A stretch of 64,000 nt of DNA from an uncultured Clostridia bacterium (lineage in GTDB: Bacteria; Bacillota; Clostridia; Christensenellales; Borkfalkiaceae), in contig CALVXG010000001.1 of NCBI GenBank assembly GCA_944368925.1, positions 124,001 through 188,000 of the forward strand. Direction: 5' to 3'. Under the pieces are notes generated by a model. It saw nothing but the letters and a program-made list of their open reading frames with translations, had not been told where the DNA came from and ran no database searches. Made by a program: the position numbers and the translations under genes. The number at the start of each line of letters is the position of its first letter. Position 1 is the first letter of the stretch. Of the stretch, positions 17,526 through 24,980 are shown piece by piece.

Positions 17526-18330
17526 GCCTCGTTAAATAATTTCGTGGCGAAAACGTCGAACAAACGCATAGTGTTTGACAAAACCGCAGAAGAAAATAGG
17601 CAACTGTTTTTCGCGTATCCCCTGTAAGACCGTTTGTCTGCAAACGCAGCACGAATCCGAAAAATTCTTGTACATTATGTGCCCCCCTCTGATGGCCCCA
17701 AAAAGCCGCGAACAAAGCGGAAAATGCTATATATGGCGCACATATAATCATTACGTCAAATGCACGTGAGAAACCCTCCTCGCAAAGAGCAATCTCAAAT
17801 TTTATGGGAAGGCAGAAGAAATCGCAAGCGAACGAGCCGTACGGGGCTATAAAGCACTTGGTTTATGACCGCAATATCCTACGGACAACGGATTACGCGC
17901 TCCCCGTTCTTTGATTGCGCCTTCTTCCGTTTTTGCAGATGAAGGTTGCAACACGGACGGTTGAAAACATTGCCCTAATCTACGAGTGTCGGACAAACAT
18001 GAGACAGAAAGCGGGCAACGGAAGGCGAGCGGTGGAAAGAGACGTGCGGCATACGAGGTCGGGAAACCGACGATCAGCCGAATACCGGACTGCCGACCGA
18101 CGGACGCAGATTGCAAACGACAGACAGCGAATGCCAAACCAACGAGCAATAGCCCGACAAGAGACAATCACAGGATACAAACGAATTAGTGCAAGAGACC
18201 TGCTGCAAATAACTGTCAACAAGTGGCGGGCAGCAGACCGATGACGTGTCGAATGGAAGCGGTAAATCTCACTTGACGAATAACGGACAAATCTTCCCGT
18301 CAAACTTGACGGCAAAAAAGTCGTGAGAGT
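17526..18330. other. gene-free stretch, T-poor on the plus strand in its second half
   Basis: About 800 bases between two terminators. No convincing gene: the short frames here are Arg- and Ser-rich, overlap on both strands and lack ribosome-binding sites and homology I recognise. From about 17990 to 18240 the plus strand has roughly 10 percent T, which alone keeps several frames open. I see no known RNA family signature. Confidence 0.5.
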
Positions 18331-18362
18331 CAAAGGCCGCACCCTTTCGGGTGCGGCCTTTG
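18331..18362 (-). terminator. terminator hairpin after the rRNA methyltransferase gene
   Basis: Perfect 14-bp stem CAAAGGCCGCACCC / GGGTGCGGCCTTTG with a four-base loop, just past the stop at 18371. T-tails are short on both strands (TTTG, TTTGA), so it may act from either side. Confidence 0.65.
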
Positions 18363-18370
18363 AAATAGTA

Positions 18371-19636
18371 TTAATGTCTCAATCCTTTTGGATAATGGTT
18401 TTTCAGCGCGCTGCCGCCCTTTGCAAGTCCGACGGGAAAACCGTTATAAGTAACCGCACACCACCCGCGCACGTCCTTTGCGGCGAGCTCCTCTCCGCGA
18501 AGGTAGCGGGCGATTTCCTCCTCATTTAACGCTGCCGTCTTTGCGAGATTGTTCCTCTGCGCACCGAGCGCCAACGCGTGCGCGGGTTCAAAGCGGTTAC
18601 CCGCGTTTTCACCCAACAATAGCCCCACTCTGAGCACGCGCAGTCCGTTCATCGGAAACAGTCCTTCGGGCGCGAGACAGACATTCTTGCCGAACGTAAG
18701 AAAATTTCCTTGCAAGGGAGCTTTCAAAAAGTCGCGCTCAAACTCTTTCCACAGAGAAACGCTCTTTCTGTCCGCCTCTCCTTTCCATTCCTTATACCGT
18801 ATCCGCTCCCCGCCACATTTTTGAAACAGCGCCGCAAAATGCCCTTCCCCCTTTTCCCGATGCGGGTAAATTTTGCGCTGCTCCAAAAGTTCGAATTCGG
18901 GGAACTGCCGCACAAACCACTCGGCATTCTGCTCGTCTTCCTCTTCCGAAAACGTGCACGTCGAATAGACGAGCAGCCCGCCCGGAGCCACCAACCGCGC
19001 GGCGCTTTCCAGGATCTTTTTCTGCCGTGCCGCGCACATCTGTACGTTCGCCACGCTCCAATTTTCGGCCGCCGCCGCTTCCTTGCGGAGCATTCCTTCC
19101 CCCGAACAGGGGGCATCGACCAGCACTTTGTCAAAATATCCTTCCAAACGGTTTGCCAACTCTCCAGGATCCGCATTCGTCACGACGGCATTGACGATCC
19201 CCATACGCTCGACATTCTGCAAAAGAATCCGCGCGCGGTCGGGTATTTTCTCGTTAAGCACAAGGACGCCTTCCCCCTGCATTGCCTGCGCCAGCTGTGT
19301 GCCTTTCCCGCCGGGTGCCGAACACAAGTCCAACACCCGCTCACCGGGTTTTACACGAAGGAGCGGAGCCGCACACATCGCGCTCGGCTCCTGCACATAA
19401 AAAAGCCCGGCATCGTGATACACAGATCTGCCCGGCTTCTCTTCCTCAATCAAAAATCCGTCGTCCGCCCATTCGATCGGCTCCAATGCAAACGGAGAAA
19501 TTTTCTTGAATTCTGCCGCAGAAATTTTCAGCGTGTTCACGCGGATCCCTTTATACGGCGCCTGCCCCAGGCACGCCTCGTATTTTTCGTAATCATCCAG
19601 CATCGCACGCATTCTGCGCAAATATTCTTTCATCAT
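18371..19636 (-). CDS. rsmF: RsmF/NOL1-NOP2-Sun family rRNA cytosine-C5 methyltransferase
   Basis: S-adenosylmethionine-dependent RNA m5C methyltransferase (421 residues). The SAM-binding DLCSAPGGKGTQL is at 103-115, the DAPCSGEGM motif with one catalytic Cys at 174-182 and the second catalytic Cys in YSTCTF at 227. A C-terminal domain without strict motifs (about 280-421, with FNGFPVGLAKGG-like end) matches the RsmF/YebU C-terminal module that binds 16S rRNA. The start (ATGATG at 19636-19631) overlaps the stop of the exonuclease gene, so the two are coupled. Which cytosine is modified cannot be told. Confidence 0.9.
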   Translation of the reverse strand: MMKEYLRRMRAMLDDYEKYEACLGQAPYKGIRVNTLKISAAEFKKISPFALEPIEWADDGFLIEEEKPGRSVYHDAGLFYVQEPSAMCAAPLLRVKPGERVLDLCSAPGGKGTQLAQAMQGEGVLVLNEKIPDRARILLQNVERMGIVNAVVTNADPGELANRLEGYFDKVLVDAPCSGEGMLRKEAAAAENWSVANVQMCAARQKKILESAARLVAPGGLLVYSTCTFSEEEDEQNAEWFVRQFPEFELLEQRKIYPHREKGEGHFAALFQKCGGERIRYKEWKGEADRKSVSLWKEFERDFLKAPLQGNFLTFGKNVCLAPEGLFPMNGLRVLRVGLLLGENAGNRFEPAHALALGAQRNNLAKTAALNEEEIARYLRGEELAAKDVRGWCAVTYNGFPVGLAKGGSALKNHYPKGLRH

Positions 19637-20607
19637 CTTTCCTGTATCAGATATCGGTTCTCAAATTCGCCCAGCGTAAAGATTTCCGATATCTTTCCCT
19701 CTTCTTTCATTTTATAAGCGGCGTTTTTCCGCACGCTGTCATCGTCTTCCCTCTCCACAAATACGTTGCTCGCCGAAAGTTTCAGAGAATATTTCCCGCC
19801 GCGGCGCACAATTTCCTTTACGAGACGCTTTGCCAAAGGCAGATCTTCCTCAATGCTCCGCGAAAAGCTGAATCGCAGTCCGCGAAATTCGCTGCTCTGC
19901 GGTTTCACACGGTATCCGTACACAAAATCGTTGAATTTCGCCCGTTTTTCCCCTCTCTCGCGTTTCTCTCTGTTTTTCTCCCGCAAATACTCGCTGCGCC
20001 TGGTCGACGAACAGTTCGAAAATTGATAATTTTCGATCTTGCCGAACCGTATGCTGTACTTTTTCAGCAGTTCATCCAGCGTACAATGTTCCTTGCAGCA
20101 CATTTCCTGCGCGATACGCATTGTCGCATAGGCATCGTCCGCCGCACAGTGCGGCGTATAATCAATTTCAAAAATCTGCGTTAAACTTTCCAACCCAGCC
20201 TGCCTGTCATACGTCTCGGTCATCGCCATGTACAATACCTGCGTATCCGCAAACCGAAACTGAAAGGACGGCAATTTGTAACGCTTTGTTTCCAGACATA
20301 AATACTTCACGTCGTTGATCGCCGCATGACCGAATACATAACTGTCCTCGTCTTCCAGCAAACCCTTGATCTTCTCGTAAAACGCCTTGAAATCCGGATA
20401 TTTCTTAAAATCATCGTAATCGTAAGGCAAAACCAACCCGTCACCGCCCCGATCCGTCAAATGAAACTTCCCGTTCGGATTGATCAGTATGTCTTCCTTT
20501 TGCAAAATATGAAATTGTTCGTCGCACACGCAATACCCGAAAACACAGATCTTCGCCACATTTTTATACACGCATGCACACTCGATGTCAAAAAATACGT
20601 ACTTCAT
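19633..20607 (-). CDS. DEDDh-type 3'-5' exonuclease (DnaQ-like), C-terminally extended
   Basis: 324-residue protein whose first 190 residues form a DnaQ/RNase T-like exonuclease: FFDIEC with Asp7 and Glu9, a central HAAINDVKY with the second Asp, and a HCAADDAYAT motif near 152 holding the general-base His and final Asp. Residues from about 190 contain a KKYSIRFGKIE segment and a very basic linker (RSEYLREKNREKRERGEK), then a domain with KLSASNVFVER that I do not recognise. The reading frame extends to 20652, but the ATG at 20607 follows GGAAGG and begins MKYVFFDIEC, as expected. Role (RNA trimming or DNA proofreading/repair) is not determinable. Confidence 0.85.
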   Translation of the reverse strand: MKYVFFDIECACVYKNVAKICVFGYCVCDEQFHILQKEDILINPNGKFHLTDRGGDGLVLPYDYDDFKKYPDFKAFYEKIKGLLEDEDSYVFGHAAINDVKYLCLETKRYKLPSFQFRFADTQVLYMAMTETYDRQAGLESLTQIFEIDYTPHCAADDAYATMRIAQEMCCKEHCTLDELLKKYSIRFGKIENYQFSNCSSTRRSEYLREKNREKRERGEKRAKFNDFVYGYRVKPQSSEFRGLRFSFSRSIEEDLPLAKRLVKEIVRRGGKYSLKLSASNVFVEREDDDSVRKNAAYKMKEEGKISEIFTLGEFENRYLIQER

Positions 20608-20790
20608 TGCCTTCCGCTTTATCCCGCTTATTCCTCTGCCATTATAGCACATCCCCGCCCCGATTGTAAAGTTATTTGCATTTTATTTTGCATTCCCTCT
20701 GCAATTCCTCCGCGGCCTTTGCGCCCGCCCCCGCCTTCTCCGTTATACTTAAAAAAACTTGAATTTTCCGCGTTTTCTCTCACGGATAAT

Positions 20791-20820
20791 TTGCTAAAAC
20801 ACGCCCGTTTGTGGTACAAT
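20791..20820 (+). promoter_or_regulatory. promoter of the mtnN-luxS-ung-apgM unit
   Basis: TTGCTA (20791-20796), 18 bases, TACAAT (20815-20820), then a short leader with AAAGGAG before the mtnN ATG at 20848. Confidence 0.65.
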
Positions 20821-20847
20821 AAATCCGTTCATAAAGGAGTAAAACGT

Positions 20848-21507
20848 ATGCTCGGAATTATCGTTGCAATGGAAAATGAAGCGGCTTGTCTGCTCTCGCA
20901 GAGCAGCTTGATCCGCACGGAAACAAAATTCGGCAAGGACGTTTACCGCGCGCAATTTTCGGGTACGGAATTCGTTCTCGTCCTTTCCGGCGTCGGCAAG
21001 GACAACGCCGCCTCCGCCGCCATGCTCGCGCTCACCCTGGGCGCCGATACGCTCGTAAACTTCGGCGTCGCGGGCGGACTGACCGCCGACAAAAAAATCG
21101 GCTCCGTGTTCCGCATCCGCAAAGCCGTCGAAATCGACTTCGATCTGAGCGCGATCAACCATACGCCCGTCGGCACGCACAACGAGCGCAGCGACCCGTT
21201 CTTCACGCTCGCTCACGCTCCCTCGTCCGTTTTTTCCGACGGAATCGTCGCAACCGCCGACCGCTTTGCCTGCGGCGACGACGATCGGGAGCTTCTCGAT
21301 CGGCTCGGCGCCGATATCCGCGAAATGGAAGGTGCAGCCGTGGCACACGTCGCCGCAAATGCGGACGTGCCCTGCTATATGTTCAAGGCCATTTCCGACA
21401 ATGCGGGCGAAAACAGTCCGAACGAATACGCCGTCAACTGCGCAGCCGCACTGGAACGTCTGGCAGAGAGCATGAAAGATATTTTCGCAGAGGTGTACCA
21501 TGGATAA
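20848..21507 (+). CDS. mtnN: 5'-methylthioadenosine/S-adenosylhomocysteine nucleosidase
   Basis: Pfs/MtnN nucleosidase (219 residues, slightly shorter than the usual 230) that cleaves adenine from S-adenosylhomocysteine and methylthioadenosine. Start MLGIIVAMENEA carries the active-site Glu region; NFGVAGGL is at 71-78, EMEGAAVA at 159-166 and the catalytic Asp in ISDNAG at 182-187. The frame is open upstream to 20326, but the ATG at 20848 has AAAGGAG and the correct N-terminus. It overlaps luxS by eight bases: together they turn S-adenosylhomocysteine into homocysteine. Confidence 0.95.
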   Translation: MLGIIVAMENEAACLLSQSSLIRTETKFGKDVYRAQFSGTEFVLVLSGVGKDNAASAAMLALTLGADTLVNFGVAGGLTADKKIGSVFRIRKAVEIDFDLSAINHTPVGTHNERSDPFFTLAHAPSSVFSDGIVATADRFACGDDDRELLDRLGADIREMEGAAVAHVAANADVPCYMFKAISDNAGENSPNEYAVNCAAALERLAESMKDIFAEVYHG

Positions 21508-21976
21508 AATTCCTTCTTTTCAGAAAAACCACAACGTATTGCAGCCCGGAATGTACTTTTCCACCTTGCAGCAGGGCGTAGCGACGTTCGATCTGCGCTT
21601 TAAAAAGCCGAATGCGGGCGATTACCTTTCTCCCGCCGCCATGCACACCATCGAACACCTCCTCGCCACGGCGCTCAGAAACGGAAAAAATAAATCGGAT
21701 ATTATCTATTTCGGCCCCATGGGATGCCGCACGGGATTTTACCTGCTCACCGTCCATACCGACTACCGCGCGGCGCTCTGCTGTCTGAAAGACGCTGTCC
21801 GCGCCGCTCTTGCCATGGACTTCGTGCCGGGCGTCAAAAAAGCGGAATGCGGCAATTACAGAAGCCACGACCTTGCCGCGGCAAAAAGAGAACTTCTCGG
21901 ATATTCGGATCTACTCGATTCGATCACCGAAGCACAAATCGAATACGAACAGAAAAAATTTGAGGAAGCAAAATGA
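21500..21976 (+). CDS. luxS: S-ribosylhomocysteine lyase (autoinducer-2 synthase)
   Basis: LuxS (158 residues, normal length) cleaves S-ribosylhomocysteine to homocysteine and 4,5-dihydroxy-2,3-pentanedione, precursor of autoinducer-2. The metal-binding HTIEH is at 49-53 with general base Glu52, the catalytic Cys is Cys76 in GPMGCRTGFY, and the third metal ligand Cys117 lies in AECGNY. Overlaps mtnN upstream and ung downstream (ATGA), so all are one unit. Confidence 0.97.
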   Translation: MDKIPSFQKNHNVLQPGMYFSTLQQGVATFDLRFKKPNAGDYLSPAAMHTIEHLLATALRNGKNKSDIIYFGPMGCRTGFYLLTVHTDYRAALCCLKDAVRAALAMDFVPGVKKAECGNYRSHDLAAAKRELLGYSDLLDSITEAQIEYEQKKFEEAK

Positions 21977-22644
21977 TCCATCTCGGCGGCGGGTGGGACG
22001 AAGCTCTCGCCCCTTTATTCTCGGACGAAAAATACCTGAAAATACGCGCATTTCTGAAAGAAGAATATTCGCACCACATCGTCTATCCCGACATGTACGA
22101 CATCTTCAACTGCTTTAAACTCACCCCCCTTGCCAACGTGAAAGTCGTCATTCTGGGACAAGACCCTTACCACAACGAAGGCCAGGCGCACGGGCTTTGC
22201 TTTTCCGTTCAGGACGGAATCGAGCCTCCGCCCTCTCTCGTCAACATTTACAAGGAACTGCACGACGATCTCGGCTGTTCCATTCCGCACTCGGGGAATC
22301 TTACCAAATGGGCAAAACAAGGCGTTTTGCTCTTGAATACCGCCCTCACGGTGCGCGCCCATATGGCAAATTCCCATAAAAACTGCGGCTGGACCTGGTT
22401 TACGGACAGCGTCATTTCTCTCATCTCCGAAAAAAGAGAACACGTCGTGTTTATCCTCTGGGGCGGCAACGCGCGCTCCAAAAAGCCGTTGATTGACCAG
22501 AAAAAACATCTCGTACTCGAATGCGCACACCCGTCCCCCCTCTCCGCTTACAACGGGTTTTTCGGTTGCAGACATTTTTCCAAAGCAAACAACTACCTCA
22601 TCAGCCACGGCATCGAACCCGTTGACTGGGATCTCACCAAATAA
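21973..22644 (+). CDS. ung: uracil-DNA glycosylase
   Basis: Family 1 uracil-DNA glycosylase (223 residues) for base-excision repair. GQDPYH with catalytic Asp64 is at 62-67 followed by the water-activating loop, and the C-terminal HPSPLSAYNGFFG is the DNA-intercalation loop with the catalytic His. Start overlaps the luxS stop by four bases. A short GGCGGC/GCCGCC hairpin without a T-tail follows before the next gene, so read-through into apgM is likely. Confidence 0.96.
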   Translation: MIHLGGGWDEALAPLFSDEKYLKIRAFLKEEYSHHIVYPDMYDIFNCFKLTPLANVKVVILGQDPYHNEGQAHGLCFSVQDGIEPPPSLVNIYKELHDDLGCSIPHSGNLTKWAKQGVLLLNTALTVRAHMANSHKNCGWTWFTDSVISLISEKREHVVFILWGGNARSKKPLIDQKKHLVLECAHPSPLSAYNGFFGCRHFSKANNYLISHGIEPVDWDLTK

Positions 22645-22680
22645 ATTTTTCGGCGGCTTTCGCCGCCTTGCGAGGCTTTA

Positions 22681-23892
22681 ATGAAATACATCGTCGTACT
22701 CGGTGACGGAATGGCTGACTACCCCGTCCCCACTCTCGAAGACAAAACTCCCCTTCAGGTCGCTAAAAAACCGACCATCGATTCTTTGGTTCCGTATTCT
22801 GAAGTCGGTCTTTGCAAAACCGTGCCCGAAGGCTTTAAACCCGGCAGCGACGTCGCCAACCTCTCCGTGATGGGCTATGACCCGCACGAATGTTACACGG
22901 GGCGCTCCCCCCTCGAAGCCGTCTCCATCGGCATCGACTTGAAAGATACGGGCGTCACGCTCCGCTGCAATCTGGTGACCCTCTCCGACGAGGATAACTA
23001 CGAAGACAAAACCATGCTCGATTACAGCGCAGGCGAGATCAGCACCGCCGAAGCGCAGGAGCTTATCGCGTTTTTGAAAAAACATTTCGACGACGCGAAG
23101 TGTACCCTCTATTCGGGCGTAAGTTACAGGCATTGCCTGGTGGTCGACCACGGCAAAACCGGCCACGATCTTACACCGCCGCACGACATAAGCGGCAAAC
23201 CCATAAAAGAATATCTTCCCCAAGGCCCGGATGCGGCGCTCTATCTGAATATGATGAAGCGCTCCGCTCAACTTCTGAAAGATCACCCCGTCAACAAAGC
23301 GCGCATCGCCGCTGGGAAAAATCCTGCCAATTCCGTTTGGTTCTGGGGCGAAGGCACCAAACCGAAACTCGACAACTTCACCAAAAAATTCGGCAAAACG
23401 GGCACCGTGATCTCGGCCGTCGATCTCGTCAAGGGCATCGGAATTCTCGCCGGCATGAAAATCATCGAAGTTCCAGGCGCTACGGGCAACTACGACACGA
23501 ATTTTGCGGGCAAAGCGCAGGCAGCGTTGGACGCTTTGGCACACGGCTATGACTTCGTCTATATCCACATAGAAGCGCCCGACGAATGCGGGCACCAGGG
23601 CGATCTCGCGCATAAAATCTATTCCATCGAACAGATCAGCGAGACGGTCGTAAAGAGGCTTCTGCAAGGTCTGAAGGATGCGGGCGAAGAGTTCAGAATG
23701 CTTATCTGCCCCGACCACCCTACGCCCCTTTCCGTACGCACACACGTTGCCGATCCCGTGCCCTATATGCTGTACTCTTCGTGCGGCGAGTTCCGATCCG
23801 ATAGCACTTCTTACGACGAAGTCTCCGCAAAACAGACGGGAATCTTTGTCGCGCAGGGTTGGGATCTGATGAAAAAATTGTTCCGTGACTGA
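22681..23892 (+). CDS. apgM: cofactor-independent phosphoglycerate mutase, ApgM type
   Basis: Alkaline-phosphatase-superfamily enzyme of the archaeal-type (ApgM) phosphoglycerate mutase family (403 residues). Metal- and phosphate-binding features: VLGDGMADYP at 6-15, GSDVANLSVMGYDP near 58-71 with the nucleophile Ser, the EAPDECGHQGD segment and the C-terminal CPDHPTP metal site. In Clostridia, proteins of this branch that lie apart from glycolytic genes have also been found to act as homoserine kinase-like enzymes, so the reaction should be treated as open. Last gene of the mtnN unit, 36 bases after ung. Confidence 0.88.
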   Translation: MKYIVVLGDGMADYPVPTLEDKTPLQVAKKPTIDSLVPYSEVGLCKTVPEGFKPGSDVANLSVMGYDPHECYTGRSPLEAVSIGIDLKDTGVTLRCNLVTLSDEDNYEDKTMLDYSAGEISTAEAQELIAFLKKHFDDAKCTLYSGVSYRHCLVVDHGKTGHDLTPPHDISGKPIKEYLPQGPDAALYLNMMKRSAQLLKDHPVNKARIAAGKNPANSVWFWGEGTKPKLDNFTKKFGKTGTVISAVDLVKGIGILAGMKIIEVPGATGNYDTNFAGKAQAALDALAHGYDFVYIHIEAPDECGHQGDLAHKIYSIEQISETVVKRLLQGLKDAGEEFRMLICPDHPTPLSVRTHVADPVPYMLYSSCGEFRSDSTSYDEVSAKQTGIFVAQGWDLMKKLFRD

Positions 23893-23923
23893 TTGCGCGG
23901 GAAAATCACCAAAGATAAAAAGC

Positions 23924-23960
23924 AGCGCCGTCGCATGTTGTGTGACGGCGCTATCTTTCA
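23924..23960 (+). terminator. terminator after apgM
   Basis: Nine-base stem AGCGCCGTC/GACGGCGCT followed by ATCTTTC, 32 bases past the apgM stop. Confidence 0.7.
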
Positions 23961-23992
23961 AGATCTTTCGAAATTATTCTTGTTTTCCAGCT

Positions 23993-24066
23993 GACCTTGA
24001 AACTAACTATGATCTTTACGGCATGCCGTTTCTCTTTTGGCTTTTGCAGCCACCGCCGCATCGGAT
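23993..24066 (+). repeat. imperfect direct repeat, copy A
   Basis: Shares TGATCTTTACGG, GTTTCTCTTTT, CTTTTGC and ATCGGA, in the same order and with nearly identical spacing, with copy B at 24768-24845. The pair flanks tRNA-Gly and the tandem repeat tract. Confidence 0.6.
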
Positions 24067-24190
24067 CCGCTTTATCTCCTTTTGCAAAAGCCTGCTTTTA
24101 CTTTTGAGATTTGTCGATATTTTTTTAAAAAACGCCCTCTTTTCAATTGCCAAATGTGCGCAAATATTGTATAATAATACTACTGAAAAC

Positions 24191-24265
24191 GCAAGAGTCG
24201 CCTAATGGTATGGCGCCAGCTTCCCAAGCTGGTTCCCGCGGGTTCGATTCCCGTCTCTTGCTCCA
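24191..24265 (+). tRNA. tRNA-Gly (anticodon CCC)
   Basis: Acceptor stem GCAAGAG/CTCTTGC with discriminator T and encoded CCA (24263-24265). The anticodon arm CCAGC-TTCCCAA-GCTGG gives CCC at 24223-24225, and the T-arm contains GGTTCGATTCC. The D-arm is short (CGCCTAATGGTATGGC), as usual for tRNA-Gly. Confidence 0.96.
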
Positions 24266-24266
24266 T

Positions 24267-24312
24267 AAAGCCCGTCGGCGCAAGCAATTTTGCGTCGGCG
24301 GGCTTTCCTTGT
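24267..24312 (+). terminator. terminator hairpin directly after tRNA-Gly
   Basis: A 16-bp stem with two wobble pairs, from AAAGCCCGTCGGCGCA to TGCGTCGGCGGGCTTT, begins one base after the tRNA CCA; the T-tail is weak (CCTTGTATT). Confidence 0.65.
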
Positions 24313-24361
24313 ATTCCCTCAAAATCGGCGTTTTGAAGAGCAGAAAATGCTTTGCAAACTT

Positions 24362-24595
24362 TGAGCGGAGCAAATGCGGAGCGTCAAGCGAAGCGAATGC
24401 GGAGCGCCAAGCAAAGCGCCAAGCGGAGCAAATGCGGAGCGTCAAGCGAAGCGAATGCGGAGCGCCAAGCAAAGCGTCAAGCGGAGCGTCAAGCGGAGCG
24501 TCAAGCGGAGCGTCAAGCGGAGCGTCAAGCGGAGCGTCAAGCGGAGCGTCAAGCGGAGCGTCAAGCAAAGCGCCAAGCGGAGCGTCAAGCAAAAC
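24362..24595 (+). repeat. 12-base tandem repeat tract, purine-rich and T-poor
   Basis: About 20 units of the type AAGCGGAGCGTC, with variants such as AAGCGAAGCGAATGCGGAGC and AAGCAAAGCGCC; the central part (24480-24570) has near-perfect 12-base periodicity. The first half contains a larger duplication of a roughly 60-base block. A related motif recurs at 58581-58637. Confidence 0.9.
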
Positions 24596-24680
24596 CGAAA
24601 AACAGAGGCCCGTTTCTATGAACACGAAAAACAGGCTGAACGGACAATACGATCTTAGGTAGCACTTACTCTGAAAAGGC

Positions 24681-24714
24681 AAGAGACACCCATTGGCTGG
24701 GTGTCTCTTTTTTA
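24681..24714 (+). terminator. strong terminator without an assigned upstream gene
   Basis: Perfect stem AAGAGACACCCA/TGGGTGTCTCTT followed by TTTTA on the plus strand. The only plus-strand material since the tRNA terminator is the repeat tract. Confidence 0.85.
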
Positions 24715-24767
24715 CGGCATGCTTTTGCGCAAGCGTCACCACACATTCCTTTTGATTCGAAAGTCGG

Positions 24768-24845
24768 ACCTTCGCTTTTGAAATTAAATTGATCTTTACG
24801 GGAAACTGTTTCTCTTTTAACTTTTGCCTCCCCTCCGTATCGGAG
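24768..24845 (+). repeat. imperfect direct repeat, copy B
   Basis: Partner of 23993-24066: same ordered blocks (TGATCTTTACGG, GTTTCTCTTTT, CTTTTGC, ATCGGA) with a one-base spacing change. Confidence 0.6.
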
Positions 24846-24921
24846 CTGCCCCGATAAAGAACCTTTGCTTCTTATTTCCCTTTCCCCTATATTGCCGTGC
24901 GGAGCGGACAAAAACGGATAT

Positions 24922-24958
24922 GCAAAAGCGGAGCACCGAAACTTCGGTGCTCCGCTTA
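24922..24958 (-). terminator. terminator of the foldase-like lipoprotein gene
   Basis: Perfect 15-bp stem AAGCGGAGCACCGAA/TTCGGTGCTCCGCTT, 23 bases past the stop at 24981, with TTTTGC on the minus side and ACTTTTTATT on the plus side, so possibly bidirectional. Confidence 0.8.
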
Positions 24959-24980
24959 CTTTTTATTCTGTACCCGAAAC

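Larger units (their letters stand above)
24313..24980. other. gene-free stretch with tandem repeats and two terminators
   Basis: No credible gene. Holds the tandem repeat tract, a strong plus-strand terminator at 24681, direct-repeat copy B and the terminator hairpin of the lipoprotein gene. Low-complexity frames (ERQA or DAPL repeats) are products of the repeat; the long minus-strand one reads through the tRNA. Confidence 0.6.

Noticed and set aside
17526-18330. 6S RNA, RNase P RNA or SRP RNA
   Set aside because: None of the conserved cores of these RNAs could be found by eye in this stretch.
22645-22680. Terminator between ung and apgM
   Set aside because: GGCGGC/GCCGCC hairpin has no T-tail, so the genes are treated as one unit.
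24362-24595. CRISPR array
   Set aside because: Units of 12 bases follow one another without spacers; no cas genes nearby.
24143-24742. 199-residue frame with DAPL repeats (and plus-strand ERQA repeats)
   Set aside because: It spans the tRNA gene and derives from the 12-base repeat; no ribosome-binding site.
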